Positions 43,131-62,329 of a stretch of DNA of 64,000 nt are shown in pieces. The stretch's first letter is position 1; each line of letters starts with the position of its first letter. Source of the DNA: Anoplopoma fimbria (Eukaryota > Chordata > Actinopteri > Perciformes > Anoplopomatidae); contig NC_072464.1 in assembly GCF_027596085.1 (NCBI RefSeq), positions 11,276,748-11,340,747 on the forward strand, given 5' to 3'. The notes beneath the pieces were generated by a model that was given only the letters and a program-made list of their open reading frames with translations, did not search any database and was not told the DNA's origin. A program made the translations under genes and the position numbers.

Positions 43131-46100
43131 TTGCACGCGGGGAAGATAATGACATTCAGAAATGGGTGATTATGGCGTAGATTAGGAGGTTGCCGGTACG
43201 TAGCTTATTCACCCCTTTCTGACTCCACACGTGTGTTGCAATTCATGCTTCTGTCTTTTTCATTTTTCTCTCTTTCGTTTCTCCCCCCCCCAAAAAAAGA
43301 AACCTACTTTTCTGAGTTTTGTTTTTGTTTTTCACACTCACATTAAATCTTTAGATGCTACTTAACAAAATACAACAAGTTTTTAGAGGTTGTATGTAAT
43401 CTCATTTTAGTGAATTATTAAGATGTATGTACTTTGCATTAATATCAGAGAAACTACACCACCACTAAGTTGCACCGGTGCAGTTTGAGTCATTTTGTTC
43501 AAGCTGAAATATGAATGATGTTTGTGTATTGCAGACATGGGAGGCTCATGAATGAACAGCCACCACTTTTCAAGGGACAGCTCATCTTACTGTATAACTA
43601 CAATGTTAAGCTGTTCCCTCACTGTTTCAGCTGTAGCTGCTTAAAAGCACAATAGAGGTACCAAATTATTAAAAGAAACCCCTTTTCTTTTTTTTTCTTT
43701 TTTTTTTCCTTTTAAAAATGAGAACCTTGATTTCACATGTTCACAGAACACTTTAATAAAACAGTTTAGTGACCTATAAAGTCTTATTTTCCAGTTGGTA
43801 GCCCTGGCGGTCCTCCAGTAGTTATTGGAATAATGGGATACAGCATGTACAGAGCACAGTTAAGATGTCTCGTCTAGCCTATGAGCTTCAAAGTGTTAAT
43901 TATCTCCATCAAAGCAAGGCATGAGAAGGATTCAGATGAAGATAACTGGTAAAACAAACTTCTGTTTGGATGATGTCTTCATCTAATTCTACTTCAATGG
44001 CCCAAATAATTAACGCCAAAGTGATGCCTCTACTATTCTTATTGACATGTGACAGTTAATGTTGTTCGGCTACTGAAATCAGGAGGAATCATTTTTAACA
44101 AAGAAGTTGCACTGAAGAGAACCTCTTTGATTTGATATTGTGGCTGCCACCTTTACTTTTCTTTTTATTATTATTATTTTTTTTTATAGTAAGCCAATGG
44201 ACAAAAGCTGGATAACACCTAATACTAGAGAAGCCTAATGTCATCACCAATGAGATAAAACAACTCTTTGTTGGATTTTATATTTAAAAATGAATGAATA
44301 TAGTGCCGTTTATGGCATGGACAATATTTCAAGTTATTGTCTTTCTCTGGAATGGTATCGTGACAACATGATTGTTTAATAAGGCTGTCACTTTTTGAAA
44401 AATCAATGTTAAACAGTTAATTATCAGCAATTTTGAACTCAACCCACTTAACCTCACCCCGAATTTAATTGTCCGGTTGACGTTGTTTCGATCCTTTTGT
44501 AGACGTTGTAACCCAACAGAAGACTCCACATTTGTCGCCTTGGTTATGTTATCGTAAGGCGGGTTGCAAACACCCTTTTACCTTTTCGCCTAATATGTTT
44601 ACACCTATGATGGGACATTCAAAATGATTTCCCAACATTTCTTCTCAGACGTCTTTGTTTCGTGATTGTTGGTTGAGCATAGCTCTGTAGATTACTCCAA
44701 TCTGCTCTAACAAAGAGAGAGCCTGGTTTACTTTTGGCTACAGAGGAGAGCCTCCCGGAGGACAAGGCATCGCCCATTCACCGTATAGTTAACCAAGTAT
44801 TTTAACACAAGTGAACTCTTTCGAAAATGTCGTCAGTGGATTAAGTAAAGATATAGCATGAACAAAGAGTGGACCTCCTTTCATTTAGGCCCAGTTTTAT
44901 TGTTTTAGATAATCTGTTAATGATATCTCTAAGCAAACACATTTTATTGTTTTGCGGCCTCTTTAGAAGAGTTTTGTCTGATGTGTTGCTATATTTTCAC
45001 ACGTCTTTCAACCATATTGCCCAGCACTTCCAGTGTCTTTACCAGTTCTGTCACTAGCGTTATGAACTCGCGGTCAGTCCTACTTGCAGTTGTATTACAA
45101 AAACAGGTTTAGTGCCACCTATTCAACATACAATAGAAGTTTAACTATGCCTTAATTGCAGGTTTCAGACTTCTTCATGTAGTACATTTCTATTTCATTG
45201 ATCCCTAAATATGTGGTTCTCTCACTGCCTATAGTCGTTACTACCTCTTACTGAAAGCTCCGGAAGGTGGTCTAATTTTTAAAGAGTGAGTAGCCATACG
45301 CTTTCTAAATGCTTTTACTTTCTTTCAATTCAGTGTTTCAGAGGACAGTCACGGTTACCTTTTGTACTCCGTCCTGAGAGGGCATAAATTGATAATGTTG
45401 TCGGCCCACAGGTTATTGTCTCTCTTCCTCTAGTTCAGTTACAGGATTTGAGATGAAACTCATTGTCTTTTCTTTCAGTGCTTCAGGTGATCTGACAAAA
45501 GTGGAGCGCATACTATATGAGGAGCATCATAGCTCATTCACCTGACAGCTTGTAGTCAGTCCTCATCGAGCTCTTTTTTTTGACAAGTCATTTAAGCATA
45601 ACTACTATGGACTCGGTGAACTGAGGCACAGAAGAGACGACGTCAAATCCAACCTGCGTTGCGTTAGACTGTGTTCAAAACAGAAAAATGGATCCCCTGC
45701 TCATAAGTAGGGCAAGGAAGTCCCTGAGAAAGCCCATGTCTGCCTTGTGGTGCGGCAAAGCTCTGTATCAGGCTGTCCAAATATTTCTGTAGCAGTATTT
45801 ATTTATGATAGGCCATGGGGGGAGGTGAACTATTCTCTCCCTCCAAAAAGGAGTCACACGGTGTGCAAGGACTACCAGCCAACTGGCAGACTAGTAGTTA
45901 CTCTGAAATAACGGCCATACTAGTGCTGGGTAGTTCAAGGCTATAGTTATTTATTTGGGTTTATTTTGGATTAAGGGCGGCTCTGTTGTCTGCGGCTCCT
46001 TGTGTGTATTCAATTTAGAACAAGTAAGAGGAAGCACCATGCCTTTAAAAGGCGTGTCATGTTCGACTGTGTCTGTCTAGCAACTAATCAGTTTCTATTT

Positions 46101-47558
46101 TGTCTGAACCCATTATAGCTTATTACTCAGTTTCCTTATTTAAAGGCTTGACATTTGTTGTAAGTAGAACATGTTCGCTTTTTTAGTGCAATACTCCACA
46201 GGAAGCGGCGTGGTCCGAGAAAAACACGTGCTGTAAAGCTAGCGGCTCAGCCCGGGCCTTTTCAATGCCGACCAACAGTCTGTCCCGATACATTGTCCCC
46301 GAGGAAACGCACATTAAATAGCAAATGAATTGTTTTATGTTGATTTTTATCTTGTTTTCGTAGGAAGCCAAAATCGTAAGCCCTACGAACAGGCGATCTT
46401 ATTTCTTAAAATTGGAATGTAGAATAGGATTAGTTGCCATCACTCTACTGCGCCTCTGCAGTAGGTCAAATGTTTTTAACTAGTCTTTCAGTAGGAATGC
46501 GTTTGAAGCACTATTGCTGCTGGTGGATGACTGTTAAGGAAGTTATGCAAGCACATGCACGCCAGAGTGAGAAACTTACCATTGTTTTTTCAGCCCCTCC
46601 CCATTCAGCTATGCTATCTTGTCAGATGCTTTATCCAGTGTGTAAATGTAAAGACAAGTATACATACTCCCCAAAAACATGAAGAGAACAGCAGCATTAC
46701 TGTAACATAGAGTTGTATCATTTTGTACTGATGATTCAGTCAGTAAGTTTCATGCCCGTACAGGCCATGGAAGTGATCTGACTGTCCATTGTCTGTTGAG
46801 GGGATTAGTGGGACTTTCCCACATGGCACCTCTGTAACCAGATAAGTCTTTGATTTCTTCCCATGTTACTTGAATATTTCTGTCAATATTGTAACATTTA
46901 TATTGAGACAGTGCCGTAGTTATGTCTCAACAGTTTGTCTTAATGTTAAGGTTGGGTTATATGATGACCAGCCATTTACAGACATGGAAACTGTAAAATT
47001 GCTGACCGTTACAGTCCTCTTTAAAAATGCAAAACAAGACATGTGCTGATTGGGTTTGCGTATATATGTTTGCCACTAGGAAACAAGAAGCTTCAGTCTG
47101 AGGCCATTGGGAAACACTGTTGCTGTTATGTTACTCAGTACATCTCTTTATATAACCTTGCCGGAACTCTCTAATGACCAAATTAAAGAGTCTGTCATAA
47201 AATGTGCACCATTTTGCCGTTATTATTATTATTATTATCTGTGTATGGTTTTAGCCAAGCAGCCAGTGGTCGGGTGTGTGTTTCAGGAAAAGTGAATTGT
47301 GGCTTTGAGCATGAAAAAAACCCAAAAACGACCACCTGTAGAATGGCAGTGAAAGTTTCAGTTTGACTGCTGCATGGTTTGTAGTTACCTTCACATTGTG
47401 GTTTGAGACTAAGTCTCACCAACGTCTGGCCTAAGCGATTTGCATTTGGACAAATGTACATGCATCTTATCCAGTTACTCTAAAAGCGGGGTTATGACTC
47501 TACACTTACAGTTGTGTATAATTACACTTATGGTTGCTTAGTTTCTTAATATCACATT

Positions 47559-47559
<1 letters not shown>

Positions 47560-47597
<38 letters not shown>
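47560..47597. repeat. Compound (AT)n(AC)n microsatellite
   Basis: About 8 AT units running directly into about 12 AC units. Confidence 0.95.
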
Positions 47598-47790
47598 ACA
47601 GTATGTAGTCTTTCTTTATCGCCAACCTGTGAAATGTTTTTTTTATTACAGGAGCTTAATGGTTTATTTTTTGCCTCTCAGCAAGACTATATTTTTGGCG
47701 CAGAGCATCTTTATGAGATTGTATATGTACTTCAATTTAAAAAAGATCTGCTGTTGGTATTTCATGATAGTAGAATAGACAATGTGTATA

Positions 47791-47812
47791 ACACACACAC
47801 ACACACACACAC
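47791..47812. repeat. (AC)n microsatellite
   Basis: 11 AC units, about 200 bases after the compound array at 47560. Confidence 0.93.
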
Positions 47813-48213
47813 TACAAAGGGTAATCTCTGGTGTGTATCGGTGCCGTGTCGCAGTATAAATGCTGGGTAAAAAAAACAGTGGAGGGAAAGCTTACAGTGA
47901 AGATCAGTATTTCAGTCGTCTGACTTGTTTGTTTCACCCTGATGTCAGATGGAGGGAAAGCTCAAGGAGAGTGGGGGTATTTAGGGATGGCATGAGCAGC
48001 TGTTGACAGAGAAGCAAGATATTCTGGTCACCATAGCAACACTTGTATTGCCCACACTGTCGTGTCTCTGTGTTTACAGCTTATTTGTGCAATCCTCATC
48101 TTGCTGAAAAAGGGATCGCCTGGCTGAGGCCTCTGTGTTGACTGTGACAATCTCAAGGGCACTTCTTTCCTATTATTGAATGAATGTAGCTTGAACATTT
48201 CCGCTACCAAGCT

Positions 48214-48234
48214 AAAAAAAAAAAAAAAAAAAAA
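48214..48234. repeat. Poly-A run (21 bases)
   Basis: Pure A tract followed by GTATTAGTATTAG. No retroelement body is recognised before it. Confidence 0.9.
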
Positions 48235-48847
48235 GTATTAGTATTAGAACGTACTGTCTTAGTGAAACTGTGCTTGTTAAGACATACTCTAAGTTCCCAT
48301 AAAGATGTAGTAGTTTCTGTTCCTGTCAGTGGAGACAAAGGTAGCTTCTACAATATGACAACACAGCCAGAAGACTGCCAAAGGTTCTCTTCATGATAAA
48401 GTATATATATTTTTTTTGTGCAGATCATTTACTCTTAATTTTAGATGCACTTCAGGCGCATGCAACAGAAAGTATAATGCAAAGCTTTCACTGGCGTAGA
48501 TCTAAAGCCACCTCATTGTACACACTTGTCATTGTGTGAATCGGAGGGGTTGACTCTGTATAGCCGGCTCTTCAACGTTTCAATCTAAGGATTCAACCGC
48601 CAGTCTCACAGTTGAATCGTCGCAGTGGCGGAATAATGTGGTTATGAAACAAAGGACCATTCCATTCTGGCTATATGGGGGTGCTGGATGTCTTATTTAA
48701 CATAGAATCGCTTGGTTTTGGAACCATCAGAGCAGCATGTTGGAAATACCTGGAGGAGAGGATAAATAACACCTATATTACGCTATTGTTTCCGTATCAA
48801 AGAAAATATGTTTATCGGAGCACTCGCGTAAGAATGTTCAGAGTATT

Positions 48848-48890
48848 TTATATATATATATATCTATATATATATAGATATAGATATACA
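48848..48890. repeat. TA-rich palindromic microsatellite
   Basis: TATATATCTATATATATATAG-like mixture of TA, CTA and GATA units, similar in make-up to the array at 42924. Confidence 0.93.
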
Positions 48891-49119
48891 TTTTAAATTC
48901 ATCAACGCTTCTCTAAAATCAGCAGAGGGAGGCTCGTATAAACAGCTGTTTGCGGCTCGAGGCTCTCATTGACTGTCTCTTTGCTTCCCTGTCGTTTCCC
49001 TTCTGTCTGTGTATTGCTTCAGCGGGGGGAAATGGTTCTATAAAAAGTTCTATTTACATCCCCAAATGCAAGCTAAAGAACATGTCTGTCTATCAATTTC
49101 AGTACATATGGTATCGCTG

Positions 49120-49124
<5 letters not shown>

Positions 49125-49187
<63 letters not shown>
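49125..49187. repeat. (AC)n microsatellite
   Basis: About 31 uninterrupted AC units. Confidence 0.98.
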
Positions 49188-49190
<3 letters not shown>

Positions 49191-49619
49191 CCGTGGATAA
49201 GTAAATTTACATTGTAACTGTCAAATATAGTACTGCAATACTGTGATATGAAGGGTTGTTACTTGTGTGCTGCACTGAGCATCAAAGAGCTTTCTGTGTC
49301 CCACAATCTCCTCCGCACCACGTTTACTTGCCACCCGCCCCCACACAGCCATACACACATTCATGCCCCACAGCGACCTGTTCCCTGTGAGCTTAAATGC
49401 ACATATGAAACCAGGTTATTCTGAGAAACCAGAAAAATGAGTGTTTTCATGCTCTGCATTAATTCCGTTACTGTAAAAGCTGCTAATAATCAGATTTTTT
49501 TTCCAGCCCTGTGCTTTTACCCTTTTACAACGGACGTCATGTTCGTAGAAACACAGACTTGATGCGAACACAAATCTTCTCTGAGTAGCGGACTAAAGTT
49601 TCACATGGAACACTCAAGC

Positions 49620-50125
49620 TCAGGGCTAGACACAAATATTTGACGATTCGGATATTCATTTATTAGGTTTTCGGTTTTTTGATATAAAAAAAAAAAATGT
49701 AAACCCATGAGGATTACTAATATGCATAGAACACACTTAACTTTTTGCGAACTTCTTGTAATTCAAAAACAATACTTTAGAATAAAAAAATTCTTGCCTC
49801 TTTAATTTGAACGTAACTTTGTCAGATCCCTTATTTCGTTCGCTTTGAAAGCAACGCAGTGACGGAGAAAACGTCTGATTGGTGTTAGCTCTATGATAGC
49901 ACATCGTTTCACTACCAAAAGAGATCGCCTTGAAGCGGAAAGTCTCTTACTGGCTTATGGCTACATGATGTGTCATTTCCAGTAAATATCACCATATAAA
50001 CATGTTTTTCTGTTTTAAAAAATACAAATGCCGGAATGTGGCAATTGCTACTCAGTGTGAGCGAGGCAGACAGAGGCGGTATGGCTGCTTTTTAAAATTT
50101 TCATATTCAAATACCGTTTAAAAAA
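49620..50125. repeat. Possible hAT-like non-autonomous element fragment
   Basis: Begins CAGGGCTAGACACAAATATT, with the CAGGG-type end typical of hAT elements, and holds GATTCGGATATTCATT; a related ATTTTCATATTCAAATACCG occurs near 50095-50115. No matching right end was found, so boundaries and identity are weak. Confidence 0.3.
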
Positions 50126-50736
50126 AAAAATATATATCACAGATTTTAATAAATGCTAGGATCTGCGTTAGTGCTGGCATGTAGCTACAGGTACAGCATC
50201 AAACACTGTCCATGAAGGCAGGTTGGAATATTTCTGTTCTCATCTCCTCTTATTTTTATAATCATATAGTCATGTATTGTCCACAGTCTCCTCTTTGAAC
50301 ACTGTTTGACTGCTGCTACCTTTTTGTTTCTACAGAGAATATTAAATGACACCATTTGGCAAGTGGGAGTTGTCATTTTTATTTGATGCTAATGGTTCCA
50401 GCTTGAGGGCGGATCTTAGGTCCTGATGCTCCCGATTTAAGAGCCAGTCCCTTTCTGTGATCCTCCCCCATTTATTCCCAAGGGGGGAAAAATACACTTG
50501 ATGGTGGCTTCTGTATATGTGAAATTCTCTATTGCAAGAAAATACTACACACTTAAAGCCGAAGATCTATCAAGGTGTATATCAAAGACTTTTGTTCTTG
50601 TGAGGAGTACGACATTGTGGCGTGTTTACAGTATCAGTGGCTGAGGAAGTGGGCTAAATACCCCCAACTAATGTGTTACCCCGATGACCTATTTCATTGT
50701 TGACTGCTGAAAGAACCAGTAGATTAGGCCTAGTGG

Positions 50737-50739
<3 letters not shown>

Positions 50740-50776
<37 letters not shown>

Positions 50777-50797
50777 GCATGTGTTTGTGCGTGTGCA
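50740..50797. repeat. (GT)n microsatellite
   Basis: About 15 GT units, then GCGTGTGCATGTG-type imperfect continuation. Confidence 0.95.
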
Positions 50798-53700
50798 TGA
50801 AGAGCCAGCAGACTGCAGGTTTTCATCCAACTGATCACCTCAGCAGGTCATTTCACAAATGACTTCTTCGCTTTACTTCAAGGAGTGTTAATCAGTGGGC
50901 CCAGTCTTTGGTTTGAATGAAAACCTTTCAGACTGTTGTCTCGCATGGCGTGGGAGAAGTGTTTCCCCTAGAAACGGAAGGCTCCCATCCCCCGCCGTTT
51001 CGCCGACCTACATTGGCCGTCGCTAAGTGACTCATTGAGAGAGGCAAAAGAATAATGCACAAATGGGAGTTGTGATTACCTGTGCGGAGATCATTATTTA
51101 TCACCCTGCTCCCATTCCACCCCCCACCCCCCAGATTCCCCTCCCCCACTCTGTCTCCCTTCGCTCCCCTCCCCCCTCTCAAGACTGCAGCCCAACCAGA
51201 AGCTTCAAAGGCGGGTTTTTTACTCAGCAGAGCAGTTCAAGAGAAAATGGCTGCTGTTTCCAGGTCTTGTTTGCACATCTGTCAGGAGGTGACTGTTCAG
51301 GAGAAAATGGGGTCCCTGGTATGCTGGCTTCTCAACGTTATTCTTTTTCAAAAACCTGCATGTGTAGGAGACGTCTGGTTGTGTAGCTCTCATTGCACCT
51401 TCATTTTTTGCATTCAAAATGTTCAGTCTGCATTTTTATTTGGTTTCAGCGATGGATGGATGATTGATTTTATATGATGAGCCGTATTTAGAGTGCTGTT
51501 CAAGAAATAACATGCTGTGGCATGTTTGTTTTTCAAACCCGGGGCAGCGTATCTCCAAGCTGGTTTACAGTAAAGATAATGGATCTTCTCAGCATTGTCT
51601 CTCTTCTCTCTGAACACCCACATTCATTGTTAGATATGGCCCTTACCCCAGACACTACTTCCTTTAGTTTAACTGTTTGAAAATGCTGTCATGTCATCTT
51701 TGGAATGTTTACACACCACTGACATGTATTGGCTCGGCTTTCACTCGCGTTATTTTACAAATTGATTTGAGTTTTAATGTGCCTTCTCAAATGTCTTAAT
51801 TAGTTGTGTTTCTGTTATGAAACATGCAAGCACCAAAACAATCAGAACACTGTACTAGCGTTGCTCAATCCAATTATTATTTGGATTATAAAGAACTACT
51901 TTTGTGACTGGCTTGTCCAATTTTTCACAGAACTCCTTTCATGACCTTTTGCCTAACTTTTTGAGTTCTAAAAAAATCAACAACTGTCCTCTATTACGTC
52001 TGTAGTCTGCAGACTAATTCCTGTAAGCAGGGTCTGTGTTTCCCCATATAGCCGCATCAACAGACCTATTAATGAGTTAACACTTTCTTGATGGCTATGA
52101 AACCTTTTTTCTACAATGTTTCTGTATGTGGTAAACCACAGACTATGGTTGGGGAGCTGATGACGGCTCAGGAGTGATTTAATTGGATCCTTTTAATATT
52201 TGCATATTCACAACTTTCACAACAAAAGATAGCTTAACCTAATAATACTTTAATAGAGGGATATATTTTTTTTAACAAGATAATGCTCTGTGTCCTCAGG
52301 ATAGTCTATGAACCCAAGTTAGAAGTACAACAAGTCAAGATCCACCGTGCAGTGAAAGCAGCATGTTACTACACTGCTTCTACATTCAGCCACCGTACTG
52401 CTGTGCACTCAGACGTGACACTGTACAGCCCAATACATAATCCATGAAGTTACACTAGTGAGTTGGTAGAAAGTGGGATTTTTATCCTAGACATACACTT
52501 TGGATTGCAATTGTGTGAGTAAAGCGTTACACTTGTGTAGAAAGATTTGATTGCAATTTGTATGTATCTGTTTGTCACGTGCGCTTGAAATGAAAAGATA
52601 GAGCAGAAACATGTCCTGTGTAGACCGAGTGTTACAGTATGAAGATCTTTTTATGTCCACAGCTTCAGGCTGTAATGTAATGTGGTCAGGCGCAAGTATG
52701 GATGAAGGCCGGCCGCTGGTGTAGTTTACATTGTCATGTAATTGTCGCAAGGTTTCAGTTAACATCCTAAAGTTAACCCTAATGAGCCAGAGGAGCACAG
52801 CAGGGGTTTCTCATCATTGGCCTATTAGAGTTTCCCTTTGTCTATCCTGTGTATTGTCTCTCTTTTCTGCAGTCCTCTGTTTCCATTTGGAAACGTTAAA
52901 GGATGTGTGAAAGGCTTTCAAACAATTGTTACTCAAGTGTAGTTTAGTGAGACCACAAAATGAAAATAATAATAGAAAGCTACAGGAAACTAAGACGTGA
53001 ATCTATAAATAAATGGATCTTAATAGAGATGCTTCAATAATTGTTTTTGTACCTAATCTCAATCTTTTGTTTCTGGGTTCAGGAATTGGGTCTGTTGCGA
53101 CAGTGTTTTGTCACACCAAGAACAATTGCTAATTTCCTCGTGTTGTCATCAATGTGTGATCGACAAGTCACTGATCTAATCAACTAGTTGAAGGCAGGGC
53201 ATTTTAAGACGGTGCATCTTTCAATAAAAATCTTCAGAGTTATAAAAGAATGGAGATAATGAGGAGTAAAACTGATTTATTAGTATGCGGTGCCTATTTC
53301 AGCCAGAACTAGGTAGAAAACAAACTAAGCTGGAAAACAAGATGAAGGGTGAAGAATGGCTTTTTGGATGGATGTATCGATACCCCGTCAACATTCAGCA
53401 TGAACACACTGTTAATTAGTTTTTTTGTTTGTTTGGTTGAAGCTTTTAGTGGCTGTGTTATTTTCTCTGTTACCTGTACACTGTGCCTCATGATTCACAG
53501 CTTTAGCAGTAGCTGTTGTGTGGGGCCTGGAGGGTGCCTGCATTATATCAAGGGTCTTCTTGATTTGATTTGCATCACACTGAAATGCCCGCCCCTACCA
53601 TGTGGACTTGTGTGAGACACATGATTCTGCAGTCTCCTGTACCTTTTTGTTTTTAAGATGCAACTCCTATTATTACTATAACCATAATCAAGGATCTGAG

Positions 53701-55926
53701 GTTTGAGTGTCAATATTGTGTCTCCTGTGTCTATCCACTACTTCCATGTGCTGGGTAAAGGGTGTGTTTGCAGCAGCGGCCTCATAAGCATATGTTTATT
53801 CCTCTTGTGATGTCTTTCTTTTTTTAAGAGGGATCATATCTTCAGGCTTTGACTCCCCTTATTAATTCAGCGGATAAACGTCAGAGCCATCGCACAGGTT
53901 AGCATTTTGTCTGGTTCCCCCGGAGGGCACATTGTTTGGAAAAGAAGGCCGGGATGCCCAGGGAGTTGTTTAATGGATGGCGGCATCACGGGCCGATCTG
54001 ATAGAGGGATTATTGCTGCTGCCCTGCACCAATGGGACCCGAGCCCCTCCAGTCTGCCTGCTGATTACGTTTCCACTTGTTCGGTATGTAGCTGCGCCGG
54101 CCTTGCTTTGATGTGGCTAGCCCTCGTCGTAAGATGAATAGAAACACAGTGGCAGTGGTCAAACCGGGGCACAGCGGCTAATGCAGACAAGCGTAGTGCT
54201 GTGAGTTCTGGGAGAATACAGCATCCAGTATTTGCCTTTTGAGTTAAAGTTTTGTTTGTTGGCGTTTATATGATAATGAGAATGTATGAAACGTTGAGAT
54301 GAAAGCAGGATTTATTTATTTTCTGTGAGGTTGTGTTCTGCTTTTTTGAAGCTGTTGCAGGGAATAACTTAAAGGTTACCTGTGGAGCTCTTGACCTCTA
54401 GTAGCACTATGGAGCTGTTTTATGTAGCCCATTTGGTTTGTCTTCCAATACACAGCCCTGCCTATGATTTAATACAAATTCAATAACTTACAAGTGGCTG
54501 CAATGCGCCAACAAAAGTAGGGAAGAAAAAGACTGCTAGCTAGAAAACATGGATTTAAAGTGTAAAATCCGCTTTCCAATTTTTTTTATGAGGAAAGAAA
54601 TACATGTTTGTTTGGCCTCAAGAATACGCACAATGAGTTTTGGTAAATAACAGTGAATGCAACATTTGTTTGTTTACAAGAGAACCCCACAGGGCACTTT
54701 TAATAGAACCTTTGTGTTAATATATAAGTGTGGCAGCTCCACTTACAGAGGTCGTTATAATTCCAGCCCTTAGCATGTCCGCTGTGGTACAATAAAGGCA
54801 GAGACTCCATCTGAAAGAATATACCAAGGTGAAGGTAAATAATTCATGTGGAGTATATGTTCAACCCCTTTGGCTGAATGCCCACTGGTAATTGGGACAA
54901 CACCATTCTCTGTCTGTTTTGCTCGATCTCTCCTGTTGCTATGCTACCAAAGGAGAACATGAGGTGGCCTGGACAGTGTTTGGAATGAAAGTTGGACAGC
55001 CATGCAGTCTTCATACCTGACCCCCCCCCCTTCATTTCTCTTAATATTCTCAGCAAAATTTCTGTTCCTTAACTTCCCACTGGGAGAGCAGGTAATGGCC
55101 ATAACGTTTGCCATGACTCATTCTCAGCTTGCTATTGGTTTCTTTTTGTTAAGCATTTTCACCATAACCTGCTTATAGAGCGATATTTCTCTTTGCGTTG
55201 CGTGTGTTGGTGCATAAACGATGTTGTTACAGCTCCGTTCACCACGCCCTCGCAAAGCATATGCCTGAGCCAGTTGTAAAAATTATTAACTCTATAGAAT
55301 TTTTGCTATGTTCATCTGCCTGAGGAAAAACATGATCAAATACGAATTAAAAACGTAATCTGTTCCGTCGGCTCCCTTCAGTTTTGAGACATTCTCAATT
55401 GAAATGTAAACAAAAGCTCTGTTAAACACCACCATTTGTTGCAAATAACTCAGAAGTGAAGGTCATGCCGGCTGTTATGAATAAGTTGTCTCTTTCCCTC
55501 CTCTGTAATTCACTAGATGGACAGTCAACCGGCATTTAATATCCTTACTTCTTTATCAGGGCTCTTTCGATGTAGATATAGTCGGCCAGGTTACTAATGG
55601 GAAGCACCATTCAGTTCTCAATAAAAGCCAAATGGATATAGACGCTCTCATTAGGCCAGAGAAGAGAGGTTGGGAATACTTGTATTCAGTACTAGACGTG
55701 GATTTACAGGTTAAGTTACCCACCCAAAGGGCGGAATCAGGCGATGGGCAAGACTAGAGTGAGCATGTACCAACAGAGGCTGGACGTCACGGCTGTCCTG
55801 CTTGGGTACGCGTCTATTAAAATATGTTGGCTCACGTCTGCTTCACTAAACAAGGGTCAGGACAGATTTGTAGATTGTGCGACATTTGCATCCATTTTTA
55901 TTGGAGTGCGATAGAGATATCTTTTC

Positions 55927-55950
55927 TTTTTTTTTTTTTTTTTTTTTTTT
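55927..55950. repeat. Poly-T run (24 bases)
   Basis: Pure T tract 75 bases before the acceptor of the TBL1X start exon. Confidence 0.93.
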
Positions 55951-56073
55951 AATGGCTTAAGAATATGTAATATGCGAGACCACAGACCTTAATAGTAATC
56001 TCAACTTTCTCATTCACATTTTCAGGAGTGAGCCCAACCTTCCAACATACCTCCTCCCTTCCACTGGGCTAAA

Positions 56074-62329
<6,256 letters not shown>

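Larger units (their letters stand above)
42784..56025 (+). other. TBL1X intron 1 (13.2 kb, if the first exon is right)
   Basis: Microsatellites at 42924-42985, 43070-43130, 47219-47239, 47560-47597, 47791-47812, 48848-48890, 49125-49187 and 50740-50797; A x21 at 48214-48234; T x24 at 55927-55950. A possible hAT-like fragment starts near 49620. Non-repetitive, CpG-containing stretches at 50930-51110 (with AP-1-type TGACTCA) and 53830-54110 look enhancer-like, but this is unproven. Other non-coding 5' exons may be hidden here. Confidence 0.6.

Noticed and set aside
42878..43180. 100-codon frame near the TBL1X 5' region as an alternative N-terminus
   Set aside because: It translates TA, GT and G repeats. 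The in-frame stop in the start exon also prevents it from joining the TBL1X frame through the known acceptor.
51063..51477. Overlapping 107- and 131-codon frames in TBL1X intron 1
   Set aside because: They cross C-rich and repeated GAGAAAATGG segments and show no domain. No splice link to TBL1X exons was found.
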